A DNA stretch of 64,000 bases from an uncultured Clostridia bacterium (GCA_934271275.1 CAKQRD010000008.1:65159-129158); one strand, 5' to 3'; shown: positions 47,596-57,374, counted from the stretch's first letter. Translations and numbers: made by a program. Notes: generated by a model not told the origin, from the letters alone.

Positions 47596-50500
47596 TTGAA
47601 TAGTACCAGAAAGGAAAAAAATAAAAGCGAAAGGTCGGTTTTCACGAAGGAAACGCTCGGCGTTATCATCGTGCTTTTTACCACCCTTTGCCTCGTTTGT
47701 TTAATAACCCGCGAGCAGGTCTTTTCCGCGCCCGGTCAATATATAAATGCGTTTTTATTCGGAGCGTTCGGCTATTTTGCGTACGCGGTCGCCGCGTGGG
47801 GCGAAATTATCGGAATTTTTCTTATTACCGACAAAAAAACGGGCTTTTCAGCAAAGAGAAAGGCTCTCATAACCTTTGCCTTCATCGCGCTCGTAACCTT
47901 TTTGCATCTTCTTTCTATGGGCGATAACGGCGGCGCGGGCTACACCTTTGCCGATTATATTTCCGCTTCTTACGCGAAAGGCGACGGTGGAGTTTTAACC
48001 GCTTCGGCGGGCGGCGTTTGCACGGCGATTATCGCTTATCCTTTTTTAACCCTTATGCAGCTGACGGGCGGGTGCGTGGTCGTCGGCGCGATTTTTGCGC
48101 TGTGCGTATATTTTACCATAGCCGATTTTGTCAAAAGCGGCAAAAGCAAGCCGGAAGCTCCCGAGAAAAAGCTTCGCAGTTCTTATGCGCCTCAGAACGA
48201 AATTCCCGCAAACCCCGTTATTTCGGGCGTTAAGGAATACCCTGCGGAAGGCGTTAAATTCGACGAAAAACGCTCCGACCAACGCCTTTTCGTCTCTAAT
48301 CCCGACGACTTTAAGCTTAAAACCAAGCGCGAGATGGCAAAATCCGACAAGGTTTCGGGCATAAAGCTCGATTTCGAGAAAAACGGTCTCGGCGTGGGCA
48401 AGTCCGCGGAATCCTATTCGGGTTCTTATAAAGACGACTTGCAGAAAAAAATAGAATACATCAAAACCCCGCCGAAGCTCGACCTCAATTCCGACAAAAC
48501 GATTAAAAAATACGCGGGCGAAACAAAGGTTTCCACGCCGATTAAACAGTCCTCCGTTTCGGGCGCTTCGTTTGGCGCTTACGGCAGCGCGGGAGCGGCG
48601 AGACAAGGGGGGGTGAATCCCTCTGCGATTCCTTTCCGCGAACACGACGGCAACAACGCCGCGGCTAACGACGCCGCTCTTCGTTCCGCTTATTTTGCGG
48701 GAAGATACGCGGGCGGTACGGGCGGCGCGGGCGGCTCTCAATCCGCCGCGGAGGTAAACGGAAACGGCGGCTATTTCGCAAACAAAAACTACGGTTCTGC
48801 GAGCGGCGCGGGCGCAAATGCCGGCGCAAACGTCGGCGCGAACGCGAACGTTGCGAACGCTTCGGGGACGAATGCAAACGGCTCGGTCGCGGCGGGCGTT
48901 TCCGGATTAAGCGGCGCGAACGGCGCGGGAACGACTCCCGCAGACTCTTCCGCGAATACCGAAAAAACGGCGGGAAACGAAGCGCAGAATACCTCGAAAA
49001 AGCCTGCGAACTATAAGCCTACCCTTGCGGAAAGGCTTAAAGCGGCGGAGGAAGCGAAAAAAGCCGCGGAAGCGGCGGGAATTCGTGCCGAAAACACGGC
49101 CAATACCGAAAGTTCCGTTCGCGGCGCTTCGGACGGGTTGACAGGTCGCGCTTCGCGCTTTACCGAAATTTCTTCCGACGTAACCTCCGAAAGCACGAGG
49201 GTTGCGCCCCGTGAGGAAGAGAAAAAAGAAGAAATAATCCCCGAACGTTCGTCGCGCGCGGCGATGGTTTCGGGTGAGGAAAGCGAAAGCGTATCGCGGC
49301 GTTCGGACAGAACTTCGGCGTTGTTCGGCGACGATTTTGAAGAAAAAACCGAAAAGCTTGAAAGAACGGAAATATCCGACAAGCCCGAAAATCCGCGTGC
49401 GGAAGAGTCTGCCGAAAGATTCGGCGGAAGAACGGGCGAAAGGGGAAGAAGCGCGCGCGCCTTTTTCGAGGACGATTCGGACGACGCGGGCGTTTCGAGC
49501 GTTATCCGCGAACCGAGGGCGAACAGAATTTTGTTCGGCGACGAGAACAAGGCGGCGGAAGAAAGCAAGGGCTTTACGAGCAGAGTTTCCGCGGACGATA
49601 ACGACGAACCCCGTTCGGGAGATCATGCGCGCGGTCAGTCGAGAGGCGGGGCGAGAGCCGCTTTCGGAACGGGCGCGTTCGGAGGGAAAACCTCGGAAGC
49701 CGCAAATATTTCAAATACCCCGAATACCGCAGGAGAGCCGACGAAACCCGAAAAGGTTCAGCCGCCCATTAACAGAGAATATATCCGTCCTCCGCTCGAC
49801 CTTCTGGAAGCGCATTCCACACCCGTGAACGCGCCGAAAGAAAATCACGAGGAGAGAATGGAGGTCATAAAACAGACGCTCGAAGAGTTCCACATAAACG
49901 CGCTTCCGCAGAGCTACGTTCAGGGACCTTCCATCACCCGTTACGAAATTATGATGCCCGCGGGCGTTTCGGTCAAAAAGGTACTCGTTTACGACGACGA
50001 TTTGCGTATGCGTCTCGCTTCCAAAAACGGCGTCAGAATAGAAGCGCCTATCCCCGGCAAAAACCTCGTCGGAATAGAGGTCGCGAACAAGACCCCCATA
50101 CCCGTAGGTATGCGTGAGGTTTTGGAAGGCGCGGCGGGTAAGCCCGAAAAGGCGGGCGCGCTTACGTTCGCGATAGGCAAAAACCTCGTCGGCGAAGCTA
50201 TTACCGATAACCTTGCGAAAGGTCCGCACTATCTGGTTGCGGGCGCGACGGGTTCGGGAAAAAGCGTTTGTCTTAACGTTATGATAGTAAGCCTTATCAT
50301 GCGGTACAGTCCCGAGGAATTGCGGCTTATTCTTATCGACCCGAAGCGCGTGGGCTTCCGTTGCTACGAGCATCTGCCGCACCTTATGATAGACGAGATA
50401 GTTACCGAGCCGCAGAAGGCGATAGCGGTGCTTCAATGGGCGTATAACGAAATGGAAAGGCGTTACGACGTATTCGCCGCCTGCACCGAAAGCGTTATCA

Positions 50501-51270
50501 GCGACATTGACGGTTATAATAAAGAAATCGCGAGCGATACCGTGCCGAAAATGCCGCGTATCGTAATCATAGTGGACGAGCTTGCCGACCTTATGGAAAC
50601 GTGCAAGAAGGATATGGAAGCGCGTATCCGTGCGCTCGCGCAGAAGGCGAGGGCGGCGGGCGTGCATCTGGTGCTTGCAACCCAGCGTCCTTCGGTGGAT
50701 ATAATAACGGGTACGATAAAGGCGAACCTGCCTTCCCGTATCGCGTTAAAGGTTATGAACTTTGCGGATTCGCAGACTATTCTTTCGCAGGGCGGCGCGG
50801 AAAAGCTGCTCGGCAACGGCGATATGCTTTATAAAAACTCGTCTATGCCTGAATGCGAAAGGTATCAGGGCGCGTGGATAAGCGACAGAGAGATTAACGC
50901 GGTCGTGAAATATATCATAGAACACAACGCCGCGTATTTCGACGACGAACTGCAAGAATTCCTCGATAAATCGGTGCATCCGCGCGATACGGAGGTTTCC
51001 GCTTCGGAAGGAGGCGGAGAAGAGGACGAGGACGGCGGCGTAAACGAATTCTTCCTGAAAGCCCTGTGGCTTGCGGTCAATTCGGGAACGGTTTCCATCT
51101 CCCAGCTCCAAAGAAGATTCCAGATAGGCTACGCGAGAGCGGGCGGACTTGTGGACAGAATGGAGAGAATGGGTTTCGTTTCGGGCAACGAGGGCAGCAA
51201 AGCGCGAAGAGTGCTTATTTCCCGCGAAGAGTTTATAGAAAAGTTCGGCGAAATGCCCGACGCTTACTGA
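47596..51270 (+). CDS. ftsK: DNA translocase FtsK/SpoIIIE
   Basis: A 1224-aa membrane-anchored motor moving chromosomal DNA at division or into the forespore. It starts at TTG with AAGAGGTG upstream. Residues 20-180 hold four membrane helices. A very long disordered linker (about 190-715; Ala/Gly/Asn-rich, then Glu/Arg/Ser-rich) is several times longer than the linker in typical Bacillus SpoIIIE (about 790 aa in total). The motor follows: Walker A AGATGSGKSVCLNV at about 880, the LRLILIDPKRVGF and VIIVDELADLM motifs, and GGAEKLLGNGDMLY. A gamma winged helix (about 1150-1220) should read KOPS-like sequences. Confidence 0.95.
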   Translation: MNSTRKEKNKSERSVFTKETLGVIIVLFTTLCLVCLITREQVFSAPGQYINAFLFGAFGYFAYAVAAWGEIIGIFLITDKKTGFSAKRKALITFAFIALVTFLHLLSMGDNGGAGYTFADYISASYAKGDGGVLTASAGGVCTAIIAYPFLTLMQLTGGCVVVGAIFALCVYFTIADFVKSGKSKPEAPEKKLRSSYAPQNEIPANPVISGVKEYPAEGVKFDEKRSDQRLFVSNPDDFKLKTKREMAKSDKVSGIKLDFEKNGLGVGKSAESYSGSYKDDLQKKIEYIKTPPKLDLNSDKTIKKYAGETKVSTPIKQSSVSGASFGAYGSAGAARQGGVNPSAIPFREHDGNNAAANDAALRSAYFAGRYAGGTGGAGGSQSAAEVNGNGGYFANKNYGSASGAGANAGANVGANANVANASGTNANGSVAAGVSGLSGANGAGTTPADSSANTEKTAGNEAQNTSKKPANYKPTLAERLKAAEEAKKAAEAAGIRAENTANTESSVRGASDGLTGRASRFTEISSDVTSESTRVAPREEEKKEEIIPERSSRAAMVSGEESESVSRRSDRTSALFGDDFEEKTEKLERTEISDKPENPRAEESAERFGGRTGERGRSARAFFEDDSDDAGVSSVIREPRANRILFGDENKAAEESKGFTSRVSADDNDEPRSGDHARGQSRGGARAAFGTGAFGGKTSEAANISNTPNTAGEPTKPEKVQPPINREYIRPPLDLLEAHSTPVNAPKENHEERMEVIKQTLEEFHINALPQSYVQGPSITRYEIMMPAGVSVKKVLVYDDDLRMRLASKNGVRIEAPIPGKNLVGIEVANKTPIPVGMREVLEGAAGKPEKAGALTFAIGKNLVGEAITDNLAKGPHYLVAGATGSGKSVCLNVMIVSLIMRYSPEELRLILIDPKRVGFRCYEHLPHLMIDEIVTEPQKAIAVLQWAYNEMERRYDVFAACTESVISDIDGYNKEIASDTVPKMPRIVIIVDELADLMETCKKDMEARIRALAQKARAAGVHLVLATQRPSVDIITGTIKANLPSRIALKVMNFADSQTILSQGGAEKLLGNGDMLYKNSSMPECERYQGAWISDREINAVVKYIIEHNAAYFDDELQEFLDKSVHPRDTEVSASEGGGEEDEDGGVNEFFLKALWLAVNSGTVSISQLQRRFQIGYARAGGLVDRMERMGFVSGNEGSKARRVLISREEFIEKFGEMPDAY

Positions 51271-51365
51271 TAAAAGCAGACAGACTTTTTCCCGCCCCGC
51301 AAAACCCTGCAAAACCTTGAAAAACCTTGCCAAAAGACGGGAAAAGGTCTGAAAAGAGATAACTT

Positions 51366-52697
51366 ATGGAGAACAATAACGAAAAAAGCGGGCTTAAAAT
51401 CGGCGTGATTTCGCTCGGGTGCGACAAAAACCGCGTAGATACCGAGAAAATGCTCGCCAAAATCAAAGAGAAACACGAGATTACGGGCGACGTAGAAGAA
51501 GCCGATATTATCATCGTCAACACCTGCGCGTTTTTGAGCAGTTCGAGAAAGGAATCCGTCGAGGAAATTCTTTCCGCCGCGGAATACAAAAAAAGCGGCA
51601 GCGCGAAAAAGCTTATCGTGACGGGCTGTCTCCCGCAGAAATTCCTTAAAGAAACGGAGAAAGGTTTTCCCGAAGCGGACGCTTTTCTCGGCGTTTCCGA
51701 TTACGACAAGATAAACGAGGTTATAGACAGAATAACGGACGGCGAACGGGTGAGCGAGGTCGGCGCGCCGCGCGGAGAATGCGGAACGAAACGCCTTCTC
51801 ACGACGGACGGCTACGCGTATCTTAAAATCGCGGACGGGTGCGACAATCATTGCACATATTGTCTTATTCCCAAAATCCGCGGCAAATACCGCTCCGTTC
51901 CCGTGGACGACCTTCTGGAAGAGACGAAAAATCTCGGCGAAATAAACGAGCTTATTCTCGTCGCGCAGGACGTGGCGGCTTACGGAAAAGACCTTTTCCC
52001 GCGAGTTACTTTAACGGAGCTTATAAGAAAGCTTTCCGCACTCCCGAACGTTAAAGGGATAAGGCTGTTATATTGCTATCCCGAAAACATTACCGACGAG
52101 CTTATTCACGAAATGGCGGTGAACGCAAAGGTTATAAGATACATAGACGTGCCGCTTCAACACGCTTCCGACTCTGTGCTTAAAAGAATGAACAGAAAGG
52201 GGACGGGAGCGGAATATCTTGCCCTTATAGAAAAGCTTCGCCGCGAGGTGGCGGGGATTGCGATTCGTTCCACCTTTATCACGGGCTTTCCCGCGGAGAG
52301 CGAAGAGGATTTCGACGCGCTCGTCGGGTTTTTGCAAAAGGCGAAACTCGACGCGGCGGGATTTTTCAAGTACAGCAGAGAAAAGGATACGCCCGCGGAC
52401 AAACTTGACGGGCATCTTAAAGAGAGCGTAAAGACCGCGCGGCTTAAAAAGCTTTATTCGGTTCAGAAAAAAATCGTTAAGGAAAACAATAAAAAGCTCG
52501 TGGGAAAGACCTTTAACGTGCTTGCGGAGGGCTTTGACGAAAACGCTTTGGTGTATTACGGAAGAGCGTATTTCAACGCGCCCGACGTGGACGGAAAAAT
52601 TTATTTCTTTTCGGATTCCGAGGTGGAATACGGAAAGTATCTGAGAGTGAAAATCACAAAGGCAACGGGTTACGACCTTTACGGAGAAAGAGTATGA
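51366..52697 (+). CDS. rimO: Ribosomal protein S12 (Asp) methylthiotransferase
   Basis: A 443-aa radical-SAM enzyme adding a methylthio group to the conserved Asp of ribosomal protein S12. The N-terminal UPF0004 domain holds three Cys (LGCDKNRVDTE, NTCAFL, TGCLPQ) for one Fe-S cluster; the radical-SAM CDNHCTYC is at about residues 159-166; the C-terminal TRAM domain spans about 375-443. CDKN and HCTYCLIPKIRGKYRS point to RimO rather than MiaB. It follows ftsK by 95 bp, which contain a short run of aaaacctt-like direct repeats, and overlaps pgsA by 4 bp. Confidence 0.95.
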   Translation: MENNNEKSGLKIGVISLGCDKNRVDTEKMLAKIKEKHEITGDVEEADIIIVNTCAFLSSSRKESVEEILSAAEYKKSGSAKKLIVTGCLPQKFLKETEKGFPEADAFLGVSDYDKINEVIDRITDGERVSEVGAPRGECGTKRLLTTDGYAYLKIADGCDNHCTYCLIPKIRGKYRSVPVDDLLEETKNLGEINELILVAQDVAAYGKDLFPRVTLTELIRKLSALPNVKGIRLLYCYPENITDELIHEMAVNAKVIRYIDVPLQHASDSVLKRMNRKGTGAEYLALIEKLRREVAGIAIRSTFITGFPAESEEDFDALVGFLQKAKLDAAGFFKYSREKDTPADKLDGHLKESVKTARLKKLYSVQKKIVKENNKKLVGKTFNVLAEGFDENALVYYGRAYFNAPDVDGKIYFFSDSEVEYGKYLRVKITKATGYDLYGERV

Positions 52698-53275
52698 ATT
52701 TACCTACCAAGCTTACCGTTTTAAGAATTATTATGATTCCCGTTTTCGCGGCGGTGTTCTTTATCCCCGCGATACCTTACAGATTTATAATTTCCGCGGT
52801 TATATTCGCGCTTGCCGCGTTCACCGATTTTCTCGACGGACATATCGCGAGAAAGTATAATATGGTGACCGACCTCGGCAAGTTTTTAGATCCTATCGCG
52901 GATAAGGTTCTCGTTTCCACCGCGCTCATCGTGATGCTGGTCGCGGCGGGCGAGCAAACGCCCGTTCTTCCTTGGTACGGCTCGATAGCGGTCGCCGTAA
53001 TCCTCGCGAGAGAGCTTATGATTTCGGGCTTCCGTATGGTTGCCGCAAGCAAAGGCGCGGTACTTGCCGCGGACCTTTCGGGAAAGATTAAAACCACCGT
53101 TCAGGACGTGGCGATAGTCGTGCTGCTCGTCGGCAAAGACGTTACGCCCGAGCCTTACGGAATTATGAATATCATAGGACTCGTTCTTCTCGGTTTAGCT
53201 ACCGTTCTCACTATATATTCGGGCGCGGAGTGCCTGATAAAAAATCGCGGGGTGCTGAAAACGGAACGAAAATGA
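52694..53275 (+). CDS. pgsA: CDP-diacylglycerol-glycerol-3-phosphate 3-phosphatidyltransferase
   Basis: A 193-aa membrane enzyme committing CDP-diacylglycerol to phosphatidylglycerol phosphate. The CDP-alcohol phosphotransferase motif D-x2-DG-x2-AR-x8-G-x3-D-x3-D is visible as DFLDGHIARKYNMVTDLGKF followed by LDPIADK (about residues 45-70). Four to five hydrophobic helices surround it. The start overlaps the rimO stop (ATGA) and the 3' end overlaps cinA by 4 bp, a common rimO-pgsA-cinA-recA order in Firmicutes. Confidence 0.96.
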   Translation: MNLPTKLTVLRIIMIPVFAAVFFIPAIPYRFIISAVIFALAAFTDFLDGHIARKYNMVTDLGKFLDPIADKVLVSTALIVMLVAAGEQTPVLPWYGSIAVAVILARELMISGFRMVAASKGAVLAADLSGKIKTTVQDVAIVVLLVGKDVTPEPYGIMNIIGLVLLGLATVLTIYSGAECLIKNRGVLKTERK

Positions 53276-54477
53276 AAAACGCGCTGATAACCTTCAAAAC
53301 CGCGGCGGCGGAGCTGGATACCGAGAGGCTTGCGGTTTATACCAAAACCCTTTATAGCGGCGGGTTTTCCACCGACTTTTTAGAGGTTCTGCCCGCTTCG
53401 GACGAGGCTTCCTTCCGCCACTCCTTCGAGCGGTTTAAGGATATGGCGGATAACCTTATAATCGCGGGCGGGGACGAGGCGGATTTCCCCATAAAAGAGG
53501 TCATATGCGACCTTTCCGCCACCGCGCTCGTGGAAAACGAGAACGCACTCGGGTTTGCCAAAGCCGCCTGCCCTTACGGCGAAGAGGACGGTGCGGCGGA
53601 ATACGCAAGGCTTCCCGCGGACGCTTCGCTCGTGCCGAATATCCTCGGCGCGTTTCAGGGTTTTATGACGGAGGACAGAGATTTTACGCTTATGGTTCTG
53701 CCCGCGGGAATCGCGGAATTCAAGCAGGCGTGCGAAAAATACGTTCTTCCGTATCTCGAAAAAAAATACGACCTTAAATATAAGCGGCTCGTCCTGAAAT
53801 ACTGCGGCGAAAAAAAAGACGCGGAGGCGGCTGCGGAAAAGGCAAAGGCGGAATCGGGAGAAAGCTTTAATTACGATATTAAAGAGAATTGCGGCGACGT
53901 AACGCTGTCGCTCCTCTTTGAAAAATACGCCGAAAAGGGCGGCTCGGAAGCGGTGCGGACGATAGTTTCGGAGCTGAAAGAAGGACTTTACGCGGAAGAC
54001 GACGTAACTCTTTCCGAACGGCTTTTCGACCTTCTGCGCTTAAAAAAGGTGCGGCTTTCCACCGCGGAATCCTTTACGGGCGGAAGAGTCGTCGCGGACG
54101 TCGTGAAAAACGCGGGCGCTTCCGACGTAGTGTACGAGGGCGTCGTCTGCTACGACGAAGTAAGCAAAAAACGTCGGCTCGGCGTTAAGCACGCAGACCT
54201 CGTGAGAGAGGGGGCGGTCAGCTCGGTCGTGGCGTATCAGATGGCTGTTGGGCTTCTCGCGGGAGGCGAAACGGACCTCGCTATAGCGACCACGGGGCTG
54301 GCAGGACCTAACGGAGACGGCTCCGGAAAGCCCGTCGGGCTGTGCTTTATAGCGATAGGTATGAAAGACGGGGTGGACGTATACCGCTTCCGCTTTAACG
54401 GAACGAGAGAGGAAATAACGGAAACGGCAAAGAATACCGCGCTGTTTCTTGCAATAAAAAAACTTAAAAGGATATAA
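53272..54477 (+). CDS. cinA: CinA family protein with degenerate N-terminal domain
   Basis: A 401-aa protein. The C-terminal part (about residues 255-401) is the PncC-type nicotinamide-nucleotide deamidase: STAESFTGGRVVADVV, VCYDEVSKKRRLGV and TTGLAGPNGDGSGKPVG. The N-terminal MoaB/Mog-like (COG1058) domain is strongly diverged; where TGGLGPTxDD is expected there is IAGGDEADF, so its ADP-ribose pyrophosphatase-type activity is doubtful. The ATG at 53272 overlaps the pgsA stop; recA starts 7 bp after it, the classic cinA-recA order. Confidence 0.88.
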   Translation: MKNALITFKTAAAELDTERLAVYTKTLYSGGFSTDFLEVLPASDEASFRHSFERFKDMADNLIIAGGDEADFPIKEVICDLSATALVENENALGFAKAACPYGEEDGAAEYARLPADASLVPNILGAFQGFMTEDRDFTLMVLPAGIAEFKQACEKYVLPYLEKKYDLKYKRLVLKYCGEKKDAEAAAEKAKAESGESFNYDIKENCGDVTLSLLFEKYAEKGGSEAVRTIVSELKEGLYAEDDVTLSERLFDLLRLKKVRLSTAESFTGGRVVADVVKNAGASDVVYEGVVCYDEVSKKRRLGVKHADLVREGAVSSVVAYQMAVGLLAGGETDLAIATTGLAGPNGDGSGKPVGLCFIAIGMKDGVDVYRFRFNGTREEITETAKNTALFLAIKKLKRI

Positions 54478-54483
54478 ACGAAA

Positions 54484-55494
54484 ATGGATGAAAACAAAAT
54501 CAAAGCATTAGACGGTATAATGGCGCAAATCGAAAAGCAGTACGGCAAGGGCGCGATTATGCGCCTCGGCGCGAGCAGTGCGGACGAGGGCATAGAGGTG
54601 CTTCCCACGGGCTGTCTTTCGCTCGACGTGGCTATCGGCGTGGGCGGACTTCCCCGCGGCAGAATTATAGAAATCTACGGACCGGAATCATCGGGTAAAA
54701 CCACCGTCGCGCTTCACTGCATTGCGGAAACGCAGAAAAACGGCGGAATCTGCGCCTTTATCGACGCGGAACACGCCCTCGATCCCGTATACGCCAAAAA
54801 TCTCGGCGTAAACCTCGACGAATTATACGTTTCCCAGCCCGACCACGGCGAACAGGCTCTCGACATAACCGCGTCGCTCGTTTCGAGCAAAGCGGTAGAC
54901 TTAATCGTCGTAGACTCGGTTGCGGCGCTTACCCCGAAAGCGGAAATAGAGGGCGATATGGGCGACGCGCACGTCGGACTTCAAGCGAGACTTATGAGTC
55001 AGGCGCTCCGTAAGCTCACCGCGATTACCTCCAAAAGCAAAACCTGCATCATCTTTATCAACCAGCTCCGCGAAAAGGTCGGCGTAATGTTCGGAAACCC
55101 CGAAGTCACCGCGGGCGGCAAGGCGCTCAAATTCTACGCGAGCGTCAGAATAGACGTGAGAAAGGGCGACGCGTTAAAGAGCGAAGGCAACGCTTACGGA
55201 AATCATACCAAAGCCAAAATCGTTAAAAACAAGGTCGCTCCGCCCTTCAAAACCGCGGAATTCGACATTATCTACGGCAAGGGCATATCGAAGGGCAGTT
55301 GCATCATAGACCTTGGCGTTCAGTGCGGCATTATAGAAAAAAGCGGCGCGTGGTTCTCTTATAACGGCGAAAAAATCGCGCAGGGCAGAGAAAAGGCTTC
55401 CGATTATTTCGAGAGCAACCCCGAAATCGCGGCGGAAGCGCAGGCTCGCATTATGGACGCGCTTATGCACAAAGATAGCGCGGTGAGCGAATAA
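54484..55494 (+). CDS. recA: Recombinase RecA
   Basis: A 336-aa ATP-dependent strand-exchange protein for recombination and SOS induction. Walker A GPESSGKTT at about residue 60, Walker B LIVVDSVAALT, the loop-1 region EGDMGDAHVGLQARLMSQ, and FINQLREKVGVMFGNPE with the loop-2 segment are all present. The C-terminal acidic tail is short. It follows cinA by 7 bp. No SOS (LexA) box can be assigned because transcription enters from upstream. Confidence 0.98.
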   Translation: MDENKIKALDGIMAQIEKQYGKGAIMRLGASSADEGIEVLPTGCLSLDVAIGVGGLPRGRIIEIYGPESSGKTTVALHCIAETQKNGGICAFIDAEHALDPVYAKNLGVNLDELYVSQPDHGEQALDITASLVSSKAVDLIVVDSVAALTPKAEIEGDMGDAHVGLQARLMSQALRKLTAITSKSKTCIIFINQLREKVGVMFGNPEVTAGGKALKFYASVRIDVRKGDALKSEGNAYGNHTKAKIVKNKVAPPFKTAEFDIIYGKGISKGSCIIDLGVQCGIIEKSGAWFSYNGEKIAQGREKASDYFESNPEIAAEAQARIMDALMHKDSAVSE

Positions 55495-55508
55495 TTTCCG
55501 CTCTATCA

Positions 55509-55537
55509 TTGACAAAAGACTAAAATTGTTATACAAT
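55509..55537 (+). promoter_or_regulatory. Promoter of rny
   Basis: TTGACA (55509-55514), 17 bp, TACAAT (55532-55537), just after recA. Start predicted near 55544. Confidence 0.78.
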
Positions 55538-55557
55538 AGAATATAGTGCTGAACGAT

Positions 55558-55580
55558 AAAGGGCGCGGCGCGCCTTTTTT
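55558..55580 (+). terminator. Terminator inside the rny 5' leader (recA terminator or attenuator)
   Basis: aaaggg-cgc / gcgcctttt hairpin with one bulge and loop GGC, then six T. It follows the rny promoter and precedes the rny Shine-Dalgarno (ACAGGAGGG), so it could end recA transcripts and also attenuate rny. Confidence 0.65.
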
Positions 55581-55612
55581 CGGGTAAGCTAAAAAACAGG
55601 AGGGCATTATTT

Positions 55613-57223
55613 ATGCAAGATTTTAACTACGGCTCCCTGTTCTTGGCACCACTCGGCGTTGGCGGAATACTCGCGATAGTTTTCGGGGTATTGTTCGTCG
55701 CCGCGGCGGTGTTTGCAGTTAAATTTTTTATTTCGTTCAGGAATTATAAAAAGGATCTCGGTTCGATACAAGACGAAAAATCGAGAATGATTGCAGAGGC
55801 GACCGAAGAGAGTAAACAAATCAAAAAAGAGGCTCTTTTAGAGGTTAAAGAACAGGAAATCAAATTAAGAAGCGACTTGGAGCGCGAAACCAAAGAAAAA
55901 CGCGCCGAGCTTCAGAAAACGGAAAACAGACTCGCGCAGAAAGAGGAATCGCTCGATAAAAAAGACGATCATCTGACAAGACGGCTCGACGAAGTGACCA
56001 GACAACAGGAAAATCTTAAAGCAAAGCAGTCCGAATACGACAAAAAGCTTTCGGAAATTTCCGCTCAACACGATAAAATGCTCGAGGAATTCGAGAAAAT
56101 CGCGCAGATGAGCAAAGAAGAAGCAAAACAGCAGCTTATAGAAGCCATTACGGACGAGGCGAAAAGAGACGCCGCGGGTATGGTTAAAAACATCGAAGCC
56201 GAAGCTAAAGAAAACGGCGAGAGAAAGGCGAAAGAAATCGTCAGCCTTGCCATTCAGAAGTGCAGCACCGATCAGGCGACCGAGCTTACCGTTTCGGTAG
56301 TGCCGCTCCCTTCGGACGATATGAAGGCGAGAATCATAGGCAGAGAAGGCAGAAACATTCGTACCATCGAAAACGCCACGGGAATAGAACTTATCATAGA
56401 CGATACTCCCGAAGTGGTTATCGTTTCGGGCTTCGATCCCGTAAGGCGCGAGGTTGCGAGAATCGCTTTGGAACGCCTTATTCAGGACGGCAGAATTCAC
56501 CCCGCCCGCATAGAAGAGACGGTCGAAAAGGTGAAAAAAGAGCTTGATCAGCAGATTAAAGAAGCGGGCGAAGCTGCAATGTTCGAGTGCGGTATTTTCG
56601 GACTTCATCCGGAGCTTGTCAAGCTTCTCGGCAGACTTAAATTCCGTACCAGCTACGGTCAGAACGTGCTTAAACACTCCATAGAGGTATCTCACCTCGC
56701 GGGGGTTATGGCTACCGAACTCGGCGTAGATCCCGCCTTTGCAAAGCGCGCGGGACTTCTCCACGACATCGGCAAAGCCGTTGACTTCGAGGTCGAAGGC
56801 ACGCATATGCAGATAGGCGCGGACCTCGCCAAAAAGTACAGAGAAAACAACAACGTCGTGAACGCGATACTCGCTCACCACGGCGACGTAGAACCCAAAA
56901 CGATAGAAGCGGTACTCGTCGCGGCGGCGGACGGCATTTCGGGCGCGAGACCGGGCGCGAGAAGAGAAACCACCACCAACTATATCAAGAGGCTTCAAAA
57001 GCTCGAAGAAATTTCGGCGGGCTTCAAGGGCGTCGAGAAGAGCTACGCCATTCAGGCGGGCAGAGAGGTGCGCGTAATGGTCAAACCCGAACAGGTGAAC
57101 GACGCGCAGACCTTGTTCCTCGCAAAGGAAATCGCCAAGAAGATAGAGCAGGAGATGGAATATCCGGGGCAGATAAAGGTCAACGTTATCAGAGAATGGC
57201 GCGCGACCGAATTTGCAAAATAA
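55613..57223 (+). CDS. rny: Ribonuclease Y
   Basis: A 536-aa membrane-anchored endoribonuclease initiating mRNA decay. An N-terminal hydrophobic helix (about residues 10-38) leads into a long charged coiled coil (about 45-200), then a KH domain (VVPLPSDDMKARIIGREGRN), and an HD domain with the metal-binding His-Asp in GLLHDIGKAVDFE (about residues 380-392) and ILAHHGD. Length is full. AGGAGGG precedes the ATG. It has its own promoter after recA. Confidence 0.97.
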   Translation: MQDFNYGSLFLAPLGVGGILAIVFGVLFVAAAVFAVKFFISFRNYKKDLGSIQDEKSRMIAEATEESKQIKKEALLEVKEQEIKLRSDLERETKEKRAELQKTENRLAQKEESLDKKDDHLTRRLDEVTRQQENLKAKQSEYDKKLSEISAQHDKMLEEFEKIAQMSKEEAKQQLIEAITDEAKRDAAGMVKNIEAEAKENGERKAKEIVSLAIQKCSTDQATELTVSVVPLPSDDMKARIIGREGRNIRTIENATGIELIIDDTPEVVIVSGFDPVRREVARIALERLIQDGRIHPARIEETVEKVKKELDQQIKEAGEAAMFECGIFGLHPELVKLLGRLKFRTSYGQNVLKHSIEVSHLAGVMATELGVDPAFAKRAGLLHDIGKAVDFEVEGTHMQIGADLAKKYRENNNVVNAILAHHGDVEPKTIEAVLVAAADGISGARPGARRETTTNYIKRLQKLEEISAGFKGVEKSYAIQAGREVRVMVKPEQVNDAQTLFLAKEIAKKIEQEMEYPGQIKVNVIREWRATEFAK

Positions 57224-57280
57224 CGAAGGCGGAAATAACCGCCGATAACCGCGTAGCGGCGAATAAAAAATCGAATAGCG

Positions 57281-57322
57281 GCGACCGAGGGAAAGAGAGT
57301 TCTCTCGGTCGCTTCTTCTTTT
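57281..57322 (+). terminator. Terminator after rny
   Basis: gcgaccgaggga (57281-57292) pairs with tctctcggtcgc (57301-57312), followed by ttcttctttt. Confidence 0.88.
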
Positions 57323-57374
57323 AACCGTTTTTAACCGAACCGTCGTTTTGTCAATCGTTTTTAACCGAACCCCG

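Noticed and set aside
48046..50667. Several long antisense frames across ftsK
   Set aside because: Shadows of the low-complexity linker; they have no start signals and no recognisable domains.
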